A DNA stretch of 54,687 bases from Bdellovibrionaceae bacterium UBA3535 (GCA_002376845.1 DFOS01000011.1:1-54687); one strand, 5' to 3'. Positions 41,623 through 51,063 are shown, numbered from the stretch's first letter. A program made the numbers and translations. The notes: a model not told the origin generated them from the sequence alone.

Positions 41623-44397
41623 ATGAAAGACTTTAACTTTGTAGACAGTCAATCGCCAGAGGTCATCGAAGAGCTCTATGAACGCTATCAACAAGACCCT
41701 GAATCCGTCGGTGAATCTTGGAAATCTTTTTTTCAAGGTTTTGAATACGGTTCCTTGCCCGACAATGTGCCAGTTAGTCGCTATTTGGATGTATCGGATG
41801 CCTATCAAGCCCCGGAGAAAAAAGTAGCAGGCACGAAACCCTTTGCCGATGTACGGCAGTCAACTTTGTGGTCTTGGATTGCAGCCTATCGTAAATTTGG
41901 TCATTTATACGCCAATGTAAACCCTTTGGCGAAAAAAGACCAAGATCGAAGTATCCTAGATCCCCAAAAGTACCACCTAGATTTGGATACGGAGATTGAT
42001 TTTGGCATTGATGATTTCGAAGCAAAAACAGTTAAAGAGTTACAAGAGTTTTTAGAAGCGACCTATTGCGCTTCAATCGGTTGTGAATACCAGTATATCA
42101 GCGATGAAAAACTCGTAAGTTGGTTGGAAAATCGCATTGAGCAAAATGGCAACCGCTTAAAGCTAGTAGAAGAAGACAAAAAAGCCATCCTTACCGATCT
42201 TTTACGAGCCGAGGGCTTTGAAGCATTTTTAAATACAAAATATGTTGGAAAAAAGCGTTTTTCACTTGAGGGAGGAACCTCGCTGATACCTGCCTTAGAA
42301 TCCTTGCTAGATTACGGCGGGAGTTTGGGTGTTAAAGACGCCGTTATCGGCATGGCCCACCGTGGCCGCTTAAATGTATTGGTCAATGTTTTGCGCAAAC
42401 CCTATTCCGCCATTTTTAACGAGTTTGAGGGAAGTTTTCTGCCATCAAGTATAAGTGGCGATGGTGATGTAAAGTACCATTTAGGTTTTTCCTCCGACAG
42501 AGAAACGCCATCGGGCAATCAAGTTCATTTGTCTTTGTGTCCGAATCCCTCGCATTTGGAATTTATCAATCCCGTTCTAGAAGGGGTGGCTCGCTGCAAG
42601 CAAGATCGTTTGCACAATGCTGACCGCTCCAAGGTTTTACCCATCGCCATTCATGGTGATGCCGCTTTTGCGGGTCAAGGTGTGGTATATGAAACCGTAA
42701 ATATGAGCCAGCTGGAAGGTTTTACTACCGGCGGAACGATTCACATTATCATCAATAACCAAGTTGGCTTTACAACAAATCCTAAAGATTCCCGCTCCAC
42801 CTTGTATTGCTCGGATCTAATGAAAATGTTAGAAGTGCCCATCTTCCATGTTAATGGCGATGATCCAGAAGCTGTCGTGCAAACCATGCATTTGGCGCTG
42901 GATGTTCGGCAAAAATTTGGCATTGATGTGGTGATTGATTTAATTTGTTACCGTCGATATGGCCATAACGAATCAGATGAGCCTCGCTTTACGCAGCCAC
43001 AAATGTATAAGCTGGTAGACAAGCAAGACTCACCAGGCACAAAGTATGCTTCGCAATTGATTGATGAGCGAGTGCTTAGTGATTCGGAATACAAAAAGAT
43101 GCAAGAGGACTTCAAGCAGAATTTAGATACGTCTTTGGATGAAGTGCGTGATGAAAAACCGGATATGGAAGTGCAGTACCTGCAAGACCATTGGAAAAAC
43201 ATCAAAGTTCCAGAAGAAAAAGATATTTTTAAAACGATAAAAACAGGGGTTAGCAAAAAGACTTTGCAGTCACTGGCTCAAGCATTGGTACATGTGCCCG
43301 ATGACTTTACGCCTGTAAAGCGCCTGCAACGCCTTCTTAAAGACCGTGCGGCTATGGCTGAGGGGAAAAAGCCCATGGACTGGGGCATGGTGGAAAACCT
43401 CTGCTACGCAAGTTTGCTGCAAGAGGGAGTGCCGGTACGTCTTACTGGTCAAGATGTACGCCGCGGAACTTTCTCCCATCGCCACGCAGTGTGGACAGAC
43501 GATCAGACTGGTAAACGTTGGGTTCCGATGAACGAAATTAGCCAGGACCAGCAAAAACTTTATATTTACGATTCACATTTATCTGAAACGGGAGTTTTAG
43601 GTTTTGAATTTGGCTATTCCATGGCGAATCCTCAATGCCTTATCCTTTGGGAAGCGCAGTTTGGCGATTTTGCCAACGGTGGCCAGGTGATCATTGATCA
43701 GTTTATTGCATCATCGCAATCTAAATGGCAGCGCATGAGTGGTTTGGTAATGCTATTGCCGCATGGTTATGAAGGGCAGGGTCCAGAGCACTCCAGTGCA
43801 AGATTAGAAAGATTTTTGCAAGCCTGTGCGGAAAACAATATTCAGGTTGCCAATCTTACAACTCCGGCACAGCTGTTTCATGTACTTCGTCGCCAGGTCT
43901 TGCGTGATTTCCGGATTCCGCTAGTTATCATGTCTCCTAAATCTTTATTGCGTCATCCAAAGGTGGTAAGCTCTTTTGAAGAACTAGAAAAGCAAAGCTT
44001 TGCAGAAATTTTAGACGACGAGCATGTGAAGCCCTCACGGGTGGAGCGCTTGGTGTTTTGCTCTGGCAAGATTTACTATGATTTATTAGCGGCAAGAGAA
44101 GAAGATAAAAATGATAAGGTTGCCTTGGTTCGTATTGAGCAATTGTATCCACTTAATGGCGAGCGCTTAAAAGAAATCCTTGCAAATTATGGTGCCAATA
44201 TTGAGAAAGTATGGGTACAAGAGGAGCCTGAGAATATGGGGGCTTGGTACTACATTCGTGACCGCTTCTTAAAAATGGGCTATGAAATACGTCATATTGC
44301 ACGTAAAGAAAGTGCCTCGCCAGCTACTGGCTCAGAGAAAAAACATTTGGCAGAACAGCAAAAGATTATGGACGAAGTTTGGAAAGGTTTAACATGA
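41623..44397 (+). CDS. sucA: 2-oxoglutarate dehydrogenase E1 component
   Basis: The 924-residue protein is a full-length E1. The N-terminus has the conserved YQQDPESVGESWKSFFQGF, then the thiamine-diphosphate region (AHRGRLNVLVNVLRKP, HGDAAFAGQGVVYE, GGTIHIIINNQVGFTT) and a C-terminal region with ILWEAQFGDFANGGQVI. It decarboxylates 2-oxoglutarate and reductively succinylates E2 in the TCA cycle. AAGGA before 41623 favours this ATG over a GTG at 41611. It overlaps sucB by four bases and has a strong promoter at 41565. Confidence 0.97.
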   Translation: MKDFNFVDSQSPEVIEELYERYQQDPESVGESWKSFFQGFEYGSLPDNVPVSRYLDVSDAYQAPEKKVAGTKPFADVRQSTLWSWIAAYRKFGHLYANVNPLAKKDQDRSILDPQKYHLDLDTEIDFGIDDFEAKTVKELQEFLEATYCASIGCEYQYISDEKLVSWLENRIEQNGNRLKLVEEDKKAILTDLLRAEGFEAFLNTKYVGKKRFSLEGGTSLIPALESLLDYGGSLGVKDAVIGMAHRGRLNVLVNVLRKPYSAIFNEFEGSFLPSSISGDGDVKYHLGFSSDRETPSGNQVHLSLCPNPSHLEFINPVLEGVARCKQDRLHNADRSKVLPIAIHGDAAFAGQGVVYETVNMSQLEGFTTGGTIHIIINNQVGFTTNPKDSRSTLYCSDLMKMLEVPIFHVNGDDPEAVVQTMHLALDVRQKFGIDVVIDLICYRRYGHNESDEPRFTQPQMYKLVDKQDSPGTKYASQLIDERVLSDSEYKKMQEDFKQNLDTSLDEVRDEKPDMEVQYLQDHWKNIKVPEEKDIFKTIKTGVSKKTLQSLAQALVHVPDDFTPVKRLQRLLKDRAAMAEGKKPMDWGMVENLCYASLLQEGVPVRLTGQDVRRGTFSHRHAVWTDDQTGKRWVPMNEISQDQQKLYIYDSHLSETGVLGFEFGYSMANPQCLILWEAQFGDFANGGQVIIDQFIASSQSKWQRMSGLVMLLPHGYEGQGPEHSSARLERFLQACAENNIQVANLTTPAQLFHVLRRQVLRDFRIPLVIMSPKSLLRHPKVVSSFEELEKQSFAEILDDEHVKPSRVERLVFCSGKIYYDLLAAREEDKNDKVALVRIEQLYPLNGERLKEILANYGANIEKVWVQEEPENMGAWYYIRDRFLKMGYEIRHIARKESASPATGSEKKHLAEQQKIMDEVWKGLT

Positions 44398-45623
44398 AAA
44401 AGGAAATAAAAATTCCATCCGTGGCAGAGAGTATTAGTGAGGTAGACATTGGCGAATGGCGCGTAAGTAGCGGCGATTATGTCAATCGTGACGACATTTT
44501 ACTGGTGATGGATTCTGATAAAGCTTCATTGGAATTGGCGGCAGAAGATAGTGGTGTGGTTGAAATTCAAGTCGAAGAGGGCGAAACCGTTGAAGTAGGT
44601 GCAACGGTTGGCTTTATTGATACTTCAGCAGAAAAACCTGCAGGCGGCTCCAAGGACGCGGCAGCAGAAGATGCAAAGACTGAGGGCTCGGCGCCAGCTT
44701 CAACGGCAGCGCAAAGCTCCACTTTACAAGAGCCTGAAAAAATGTCGCCAGCTGCCAGAAAGATGGCAGAAGCTGAAGGCAAGCAAGCCAGTGATTATAG
44801 CGGTAGCGGCCGCGGTGGTATGGTAACGAAAGAAGATGTAATGCGTGGGCCGCAAGCAAAATCCAAAGATGCACAAGTGGTTTCCACGCCAGAAAAGCCC
44901 ATGGTATCACGTAGCTCCAGTGGGGAAAGAGAGACCCGTAAGAAAATGCCTGCCATCCGGCGCAAGATCGCCTCCCGTTTGGTAATGGCGCAACATACGG
45001 CAGCCATCCTTACCACCTTTAACGAAATCGACATGGCCCCTGTGATGGATCTTCGTAATCAATACAAAGATGCCTTTGAAAAAAAGCACGGTATACGATT
45101 GGGCTTTATGGGATTTTTCATGAAGGCTGCGGTTGAGGCCCTTAAGGAATACCCATCGGTGAATTCCTACATTGATGAAGACTATATTGTGCAACGAAAT
45201 TATTATGATATTTCGGTGGCCGTATCCTCACCCAAGGGATTGGTGGTACCGGTAGTACGCGATGCCGATTTTCTATCATTAGCTGAAATTGAAAAGACTA
45301 TTAAATATTATGGGCAAAAGGCAAAAGACGGCAATTTGGCCTTAGAAGATATGGAGGGTGGAGGTTTTACCATCTCCAATGGTGGCGTCTTTGGCTCGAT
45401 GCTTTCCACACCGATTTTAAATCCGCCGCAAACCGGAATTTTGGGTTTACATAAAATTGAGGAACGTCCGGTAGTAGTAAATGGCGAAATTGTAATTCGT
45501 CCGATGATGTATGTGGCGCTCTCCTATGATCACCGTATCATTGATGGCGCCCAATCGGTAAAATTCTTGGTAAAAATTAAAGAGATCATGGAAGATCCTG
45601 CGCGCATACTCTTAGAGGTATAA
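44394..45623 (+). CDS. sucB: 2-oxoglutarate dehydrogenase E2 (dihydrolipoyl succinyltransferase)
   Basis: The 409-residue protein has one lipoyl domain (lipoyl-Lys K43 in SDKAS), an Ala/Glu/Pro-rich linker, a peripheral-subunit-binding domain (about 110-145) and the catalytic domain with the HxxxDG motif (H380, D384 in DHRIIDGAQ). It passes succinyl groups to CoA. The start at 44394 overlaps the sucA stop (ATGA), which is more typical than the in-frame GTG-like site five codons upstream. One base separates its stop from lpdA. Confidence 0.96.
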   Translation: MKKEIKIPSVAESISEVDIGEWRVSSGDYVNRDDILLVMDSDKASLELAAEDSGVVEIQVEEGETVEVGATVGFIDTSAEKPAGGSKDAAAEDAKTEGSAPASTAAQSSTLQEPEKMSPAARKMAEAEGKQASDYSGSGRGGMVTKEDVMRGPQAKSKDAQVVSTPEKPMVSRSSSGERETRKKMPAIRRKIASRLVMAQHTAAILTTFNEIDMAPVMDLRNQYKDAFEKKHGIRLGFMGFFMKAAVEALKEYPSVNSYIDEDYIVQRNYYDISVAVSSPKGLVVPVVRDADFLSLAEIEKTIKYYGQKAKDGNLALEDMEGGGFTISNGGVFGSMLSTPILNPPQTGILGLHKIEERPVVVNGEIVIRPMMYVALSYDHRIIDGAQSVKFLVKIKEIMEDPARILLEV

Positions 45624-45624
45624 T

Positions 45625-47007
45625 ATGTATGATCTTGTAGTAATTGGCTCGGGTCCTGGTGGTTACGTTTGCGCTATTCGTGCCGCGCAACTTGGTTTGA
45701 AGGTAGCGATTATCGAGCGTTATAAAACTTTGGGTGGTACTTGCTTAAATGTGGGATGCATTCCTTCTAAAGCCTTGCTGCGCTCAAGTGAGCATTTCTG
45801 GATGGCAGATAAGCACTTTGCTGAGCATGGCATTGAGACGAAGGAATTAAAGGTCAACCTTAAGAAGATGCTGGATCGCAAACGCAATGTTGTCAGTCAG
45901 ATCACGGGCGGTGTCGATTTTTTAATGAAGAAAAATAAAATCGAGCGCTTTGAGGGGCATGGCTCCATTGTGGATAAGAACACAGTTGCCGTTGGAGATC
46001 AGAAGTTAGAAGCGAAAAATATTGTTATTGCTACGGGCTCAAAGCCTAACGCACTTCCTGGAGTAGCATTCGATAAAAAACGCATTATATCTTCAACTGA
46101 AGCCTTGGAGCTAGAGGAAATTCCCAAGCATCTACTCGTGGTTGGTGCCGGAGTTATCGGTCTGGAGATGGGTTCCGTGTGGGCCAGACTGGGCGCAAAA
46201 GTTAGCGTGATTGAATATGGTTCTGTGCCAATTCCGGGTAACGATAAGATGGTGCAAAAGCAATTGCAAAAGAGCCTAGAAGAAATTGGTATGGAATTTA
46301 TTTATAATACCGCGGTGAAAAGTGCGCAGGTAAAAGGCTCCAGTGTCGAGCTGGGGGCTAGCGATAAGGATGGTAAGGATGTTAAATTCTCTGGCGACTA
46401 TTGCCTGGTCGCTATAGGTCGAAGACCTTATACCGAGTCTTTGGGATTGGAAAATATTGGTTTAGAATTGGATTCCCGTGGTTTTGTGCCTGTCAATGAG
46501 CACCTGCAAACAAAGCAGAGCAATGTTTATGCCATCGGCGATGTGATTGGTGGTATGATGTTGGCTCATAAAGCTGAAGAGGAAGGAATATGTGTTGCCG
46601 AAACCATTGCGAATGGCAGAGGGCATGTGAATTATGATGCCATTCCCAACGTAATATACACATTTCCAGAGGTGGCCACAGTGGGAAAAACGGAGGAACA
46701 ATTAAAGCAAGACGGCATTCCCTTTAAGACCGGAAAGTTTGCCATGGCAGCCAATGGGCGAGCCGTTGCCATGGGCGAAGGGGTTGGCTTTATCAAAGTC
46801 ATTGCTCACAAAGATACCGACCGCATTCTTGGTGTGCATATGATATGCCCGCAGGCATCGGAATTAATTGCCGAAGCAGGTTTGGCCATGGAATATTATG
46901 CCTCAAGTGAAGATATCGGTATTACTTGCCATGCTCACCCAACTCTTAGTGAGTCCTTCAAAGAAGCGGCCTTATCAGCGCTAAAACGCGCTTTGCACGG
47001 AGCTTAG
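45625..47007 (+). CDS. lpdA: Dihydrolipoamide dehydrogenase (E3)
   Basis: The 460-residue enzyme has the FAD-binding GSGPGGY, the redox disulfide C40/C45 in GGTCLNVGCIPSK, the NAD-binding GAGVIGLEMG and the C-terminal catalytic pair H438/E443 in HAHPTLSE. It re-oxidises the lipoyl groups of E2 with NAD+. It completes the complex sucA-sucB-lpdA in one operon and may also serve pyruvate dehydrogenase or glycine cleavage. It runs directly into queE, 5 bases apart. Confidence 0.97.
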   Translation: MYDLVVIGSGPGGYVCAIRAAQLGLKVAIIERYKTLGGTCLNVGCIPSKALLRSSEHFWMADKHFAEHGIETKELKVNLKKMLDRKRNVVSQITGGVDFLMKKNKIERFEGHGSIVDKNTVAVGDQKLEAKNIVIATGSKPNALPGVAFDKKRIISSTEALELEEIPKHLLVVGAGVIGLEMGSVWARLGAKVSVIEYGSVPIPGNDKMVQKQLQKSLEEIGMEFIYNTAVKSAQVKGSSVELGASDKDGKDVKFSGDYCLVAIGRRPYTESLGLENIGLELDSRGFVPVNEHLQTKQSNVYAIGDVIGGMMLAHKAEEEGICVAETIANGRGHVNYDAIPNVIYTFPEVATVGKTEEQLKQDGIPFKTGKFAMAANGRAVAMGEGVGFIKVIAHKDTDRILGVHMICPQASELIAEAGLAMEYYASSEDIGITCHAHPTLSESFKEAALSALKRALHGA

Positions 47008-47012
47008 TCTCC

Positions 47013-47711
47013 ATGTTGCAAATGACAAAAGATTTTGTCTTCCATACCATTCAAGGGGAGGGGAAATACGTAGGAGTCCCATCAGTTTTTATCAGGTTAA
47101 GCGGCTGTAATATGCGCTGCAAATGGTTAAACTCCGATGGTAGTGTTACTCTTTGCGACACTCCCTACTCATCTCATCACCCAGAAAAGGATATGAAGTC
47201 TCTTGCAGAAATACTGCAAGCTGTTGACCGCTACAATACAGAGCATGTGGTGATTAGCGGCGGCGAACCTTTTTTACAAGAAGAATTGCCGCAGTTGGTG
47301 CAGGACTTAAAGAAAAAACAAAAATTTATCACCATTGAAACCAACGCAACGATTTACCAGGAGACACAGGCAGATTTTATATCCATGAGTCCAAAATTAA
47401 ATTCTTCCATGCATCAAGTAGAAAAAGCTTTTCAGCTACCAGTTTCTCAAGAGGTTATAGCCAAATTCATTCAGTCCGAGGCAGACTGGCAACTAAAATT
47501 TGTCGTCAATCAGAGAGAGGATGTGGAAGAGATCGCTGAAATTTGTAGGCAGCTAGGCGTAGAGAAAAATATTTTTTTAATGCCGCAAGCTATTCGTAAG
47601 CAAGAACTAGAGGAGCGCAGCCAGTGGGTGGCGGAGCTGGCTCGGGAGCGAGGCTGGCAATATGCGGACCGATTGCATATTCGTCTATGGGGCGCAAAAA
47701 GAGCAAAATAA
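47013..47711 (+). CDS. queE: 7-carboxy-7-deazaguanine synthase, variant radical-SAM motif
   Basis: The 232-residue protein has the QueE N-terminus (FHTIQGEGKYVGVPSVFIRLSG) and the cluster region with cysteines C32, C36 and C48, so the spacing is CX3CX11C in place of CX3CX2C. The third Cys still precedes the conserved DT. The GGEP motif at 82-85 for SAM binding is intact. QueE rearranges 6-carboxytetrahydropterin into the deazapurine core of queuosine. No other queuosine genes are near. It is co-transcribed with the oxoglutarate dehydrogenase operon. A weak terminator and a REP-like element follow. Confidence 0.85.
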   Translation: MLQMTKDFVFHTIQGEGKYVGVPSVFIRLSGCNMRCKWLNSDGSVTLCDTPYSSHHPEKDMKSLAEILQAVDRYNTEHVVISGGEPFLQEELPQLVQDLKKKQKFITIETNATIYQETQADFISMSPKLNSSMHQVEKAFQLPVSQEVIAKFIQSEADWQLKFVVNQREDVEEIAEICRQLGVEKNIFLMPQAIRKQELEERSQWVAELARERGWQYADRLHIRLWGAKRAK

Positions 47712-47714
47712 GTG

Positions 47715-47742
47715 TCGAAACAGGTGCCTGGCACCTTTTCCG
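47715..47742. repeat. REP-like palindromic element, copy C
   Basis: 28 bases identical to 4669-4696 (copy A), containing the AGGTGCCTGGCACCT palindrome and TTTTCCG. It lies a few bases after the queE stop. The right-hand arm is absent or replaced by a terminator hairpin. Confidence 0.7.
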
Positions 47743-47769
47743 AAGGCCCGTTCGGTTTTCGGATTTTTT
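47740..47769 (+). terminator. Terminator after queE
   Basis: CCGAA pairs with TTCGG around GGCCCG, followed by TTTTCGGATTTTTT. The stem is short, but the T-run and place after queE fit. It is joined to the end of the REP-like copy C. Confidence 0.5.
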
Positions 47770-47816
47770 ACAAGTGGTCACGGCCTTCTTAATTGCAGTT
47801 TAATTGCAGAGGCAAA

Positions 47817-48605
47817 CTACTTGGAAACAAAGAAATCAACGAATATATATTCGTAGGCAAAGCGCTGTAATTGCGACAGTTTTACATAAGGCCCATCTTT
47901 ACCAGGCAGAACCTCAAATCTTCTACCATAATCCGTAAAGCTATATTTATCGTTTTCAAAGATCTGACCGCGTGTTCCTGGCTCATAGGTTCGGGCGTAG
48001 GGTCCGTTCGAGTAGCGAGTTCCATTAAGCCCTAGGCTTTTGGCAATAAAAGCCATGGCGATTTCATCATTACTTCCAGCCCTTAAAAAATACTCTTTGC
48101 CAGCAACCACAAGCCTTAAAGCGTGCACTTCCACAGTAGTTGGTTGAAGATTGATTTCGCGGTAGATAGAAATTAGGGTGCGAATCCAATCTAGGTTGCT
48201 AGGATGAATGCGCTTTTGGTATTTTTCTAAAGCTGCTAATTCAGATGCCTTTAATTTGTTTTTGGGTTTTTCCAAAAGTGATAAAAGATCAAATTTGTAC
48301 TTTCTGCCTTTAAAAGTAATGGCAATGGTTTGAAAGGCTTTGCCTGTATCTTCCCGAATTTCTTTTCGGATTCTAGCGTCAGTGATCTGCCCCTTTTCAT
48401 GATAAAATTTTCCTACAAAGTGCCCCTCTACGGTCTCACCTTTTTCATTGATTACCTTGATTGTTTTTTTCGGAATGCTACCTCGCTTGGGCAGATTCCA
48501 TTTCGGAGCGGGGTCTTGAAAGGTCGATGCACAGCGGGAAGCCGCTGGGCTATGCACTGATAATAGAAACAATGAGACAAAGGAAAGACACAAAAATTTA
48601 AACAT
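47817..48605 (-). CDS. Exported hypothetical protein
   Basis: A signal peptide (MFKFLCLSFVSLFLLSVHSPA) precedes about 240 residues of mixed alpha/beta sequence, rich in Lys and Thr, with two early cysteines at most. No known domain or catalytic motif is recognised. The Tyr-rich part (ARTYEPGTRGQIFENDKYSF) near 200-220 is distinctive. It stands alone, convergent with queE. Confidence 0.6.
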   Translation of the reverse strand: MFKFLCLSFVSLFLLSVHSPAASRCASTFQDPAPKWNLPKRGSIPKKTIKVINEKGETVEGHFVGKFYHEKGQITDARIRKEIREDTGKAFQTIAITFKGRKYKFDLLSLLEKPKNKLKASELAALEKYQKRIHPSNLDWIRTLISIYREINLQPTTVEVHALRLVVAGKEYFLRAGSNDEIAMAFIAKSLGLNGTRYSNGPYARTYEPGTRGQIFENDKYSFTDYGRRFEVLPGKDGPYVKLSQLQRFAYEYIFVDFFVSK

Positions 48606-48750
48606 AGCTAAAACCTCGGCAAATTAGTCACCGCATTATAAGCCATGCCGCGAAAAATAGAAATAGGAATAGAATTATTACACGGGGGCAACAGGCGTCA
48701 TCTACCTTATCTGCAAATCTTAGCCCTTATTTGGCTTTTACCCCTAGGCT

Positions 48751-49245
48751 TCACTCCTTGCTATCAAAGATCTTCAGGTATTCCTCATAACCTTCTTCCG
48801 CCATCTTTTCTTTGGGGATAAAGCGTAGGGCTGCGGAGTTCATACAATAGCGCAGTCCCGTGGGCTCAGGTCCATCCGTAAAGACGTGTCCCAAGTGGGA
48901 GTCAGCATATTTGGAGCGTACTTCGGTGCGGGGGAGTAGCAACTTAAAGTCTTTTTTGGTGACAATATATTTTTCATCGATGGGCTTGGTGAAGCTCGGC
49001 CAACCCGTACCGGATTTGTATTTATCTTTTGAGGAAAACAGCGGCTCGCCGCTGACAATATCAACATAAATGCCCTCAGCTTTATTGTCCCAATACTCAT
49101 TGGCAAAGGGTTTTTCCGTGCCATCTTTTTGCGTGACTTTGTACTGTATCTTACTAAGGCTTTTTTTTAGTTCATCTTTGCTAGGTTTTTTAAAATCTTT
49201 CACATTCCACGACCAAATTAAAGATAAAAACAAAATAATTTTCAT
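48751..49245 (-). CDS. msrB: Peptide-methionine (R)-S-oxide reductase
   Basis: The 164-residue protein has the MsrB motifs GTGWPSF (79-85), SHLGHVF (116-122) and RYCMNSAALRF with catalytic C134. This is the only Cys, so the enzyme lacks the two CxxC zinc pairs and has Ser where a resolving Cys often sits (SGEPLFSS). It would need thioredoxin or another thiol to reduce the sulfenic acid directly. The hydrophobic N-terminus (MKIILFLSLIWSW) may be a signal, implying repair of oxidised methionine in the periplasm. Confidence 0.93.
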   Translation of the reverse strand: MKIILFLSLIWSWNVKDFKKPSKDELKKSLSKIQYKVTQKDGTEKPFANEYWDNKAEGIYVDIVSGEPLFSSKDKYKSGTGWPSFTKPIDEKYIVTKKDFKLLLPRTEVRSKYADSHLGHVFTDGPEPTGLRYCMNSAALRFIPKEKMAEEGYEEYLKIFDSKE

Positions 49246-49282
49246 ATACCAAGCTTACAGCTTGTTGGGTAAATGTCAAAAA

Positions 49283-50581
49283 TCAACGTTGGTACATGTC
49301 TTCAAAGCGCTGGATATCATTTTCGTCTAGCTTTGTGCCGCGCTGAACTTCTATCAATTCCAATTCTTCCTGCCCCGAGTTTGAAATCCGGTGTTTTTTT
49401 TGTTTTTCAACAAAGAAATAGTCACCTGCATAACAAGTAATGGTTTTTTCACCAATTTGTACTGTGGCTTCTCCGCGGACTACAAACCAGTGTTCTTCTC
49501 GGTACTCATGGCTTTGCAGGCTGATAGCTTCATTTGGATCGATGCATACTTTCTTTACTTGTATTTGCAAACTATTTTGTAAAGACGCATAGCTGCCCCA
49601 AGGGCGATAAATCTTTTTGTTGATAGGGAGCTCGCTTTTTGCCGCTTCGTAAAGATCTTTTAAACCGTCTTTTTTGCTAACCACGATTCGTTGTGCATCC
49701 TCAATGATCGCCAAGTCACTTACCCCGTTTAGGTAAACATCTTTTTGACTAGAGATATAGTTGCGATTGGCATCGATGGCGATTTTAGCAGGGGTATTGT
49801 GGTATTTTTCTAAACTTTCGATACTACCGAGATCGGACCATTGAAATTGTGCCTTTACGATTCCCAAATCTTGTGCCTTTTCCAGAATACCATAATCAAA
49901 AGAGGTTCTTGGAAAATTACTATAGTCTTCTGATCGTAGATGGATTACATCTTCTTCAGTTTTCGAGAAGTTCAAATCTATTTGTGAGTATAAATTTTCA
50001 AATAGCTTTAGTAAACGGCGGCTTTGAAATACAAAAATGCCAGCGTTCCAAAGATAGCCTTTTTCGATATAAGCTCTAGCGCTTGTAAGATCTGGCTTCT
50101 CATGGAATGCCATGATTTTAGTTTCCTGATGTTCAATATAGCCATAGCCAGTGTGAGCACTAGTAGGAGGAATACCAAAACAAACAACATCACAATTTTT
50201 TGCCAAGCTAATAGCCTCTTGCAGATTGTGGCTAAAAGCCTCGCCTTGTATCCAGTGATCAGCTGAACTTACTAGTACGCTCATATCATCTTTAAGGTAA
50301 TAAAGCGGAGCCATTACGGCTGCTAGGGTGCCGTGGGGCTGTTCTTCGATAAAGTATTTTACGGGTATTTGGCATTTCAATTCGGCCAATTGTTTTCTGG
50401 CTATGTGGTAGTGCTGCTTGGCAAGTACCAACCATACCTCTTTTGCCTCCGGAGCACGTAAAATGGTTTGCTGCAATAAAGACTTCGCGCCACCAAATTT
50501 GATGAATTGCTTTGGCATTGCTGATGTTGATATGGGCCAAAGACGGGTGCCGCTGCCGCCACAGAGTACTAAGTGTATCAT
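49283..50581 (-). CDS. manC: Mannose-1-phosphate guanylyltransferase / mannose-6-phosphate isomerase
   Basis: The 432-residue protein has an N-terminal GDP-mannose pyrophosphorylase domain with GGSGTRLWP (8-16) and the FHEKPDL motif, and a C-terminal type II phosphomannose isomerase cupin (RPWGSY, LQSHEYREEHW with metal-binding His/Glu, GDYFFVEKQKKH). It makes GDP-mannose for LPS O-antigen or capsule. It is somewhat shorter than the usual 470-480 residues. Its start overlaps the hotdog gene by four bases, so it is the last gene in the thiolase-CoA transferase operon, an odd neighbourhood. Confidence 0.92.
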   Translation of the reverse strand: MIHLVLCGGSGTRLWPISTSAMPKQFIKFGGAKSLLQQTILRAPEAKEVWLVLAKQHYHIARKQLAELKCQIPVKYFIEEQPHGTLAAVMAPLYYLKDDMSVLVSSADHWIQGEAFSHNLQEAISLAKNCDVVCFGIPPTSAHTGYGYIEHQETKIMAFHEKPDLTSARAYIEKGYLWNAGIFVFQSRRLLKLFENLYSQIDLNFSKTEEDVIHLRSEDYSNFPRTSFDYGILEKAQDLGIVKAQFQWSDLGSIESLEKYHNTPAKIAIDANRNYISSQKDVYLNGVSDLAIIEDAQRIVVSKKDGLKDLYEAAKSELPINKKIYRPWGSYASLQNSLQIQVKKVCIDPNEAISLQSHEYREEHWFVVRGEATVQIGEKTITCYAGDYFFVEKQKKHRISNSGQEELELIEVQRGTKLDENDIQRFEDMYQR

Positions 50582-51063
50582 TTTTTCTTTAACGACAGAG
50601 TTAGTTGAAAGGTTGCCACAGGTTCTTCCATATTTTTACAATGGGCACTTACAGGAACTAGCATTTCCACCCGCTCCTTGGTTTCAATGGCACGCTTTAC
50701 CAATTGTTTAATTGCACCTACGGATTCACAGCGAAAGATAACATCACCTTCGGCGCGCTTTTTAAAATCAGCGCGAAAATCTTTGAAGCTTAAATGAATA
50801 TAGGTTTTCATTTCCATCATCGTCACCATAGCAGCCAAGCCGGCAGCCAAATCTGCGCCGATGGCCAGTGAACCAAAGTACATGGATTTCAAATGGTTTT
50901 TGGTTTTACGATTTAAGGGGATTTTCACTTCACAAACATGATCATCCAAGCGCGTGATTTTGGCGCCAACAAAACGAATTAAGGGGATCTTCCAAAGCGC
51001 AAAGACCTTTAGTAGCAAGTTGGCCTTGGTTTCTTTTTTTAAAGGTAGGTCCATTAATTGCAT
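50578..51063 (-). CDS. DUF4442 hotdog-fold protein (thioesterase-like)
   Basis: The 161-residue protein resembles DUF4442 of the hotdog superfamily: a helical start, then KNHLKSMYFGSLAIGADLAAG, the long hotdog helix, followed by beta-strands ending in VATFQLTLSLKK. Such proteins are usually acyl-CoA thioesterase-like. Being placed with thiolase and the CoA transferase subunits suggests a role with acetoacetyl- or acyl-CoA. It starts at the scoB stop and overlaps manC by four bases. Confidence 0.7.
   Translation of the reverse strand: MQLMDLPLKKETKANLLLKVFALWKIPLIRFVGAKITRLDDHVCEVKIPLNRKTKNHLKSMYFGSLAIGADLAAGLAAMVTMMEMKTYIHLSFKDFRADFKKRAEGDVIFRCESVGAIKQLVKRAIETKERVEMLVPVSAHCKNMEEPVATFQLTLSLKKK

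Noticed and set aside
48643..48819. 58-codon plus-strand frame between the 47817 and msrB genes
   Set aside because: No Shine-Dalgarno; half of it is antisense to msrB and it has no recognisable features.
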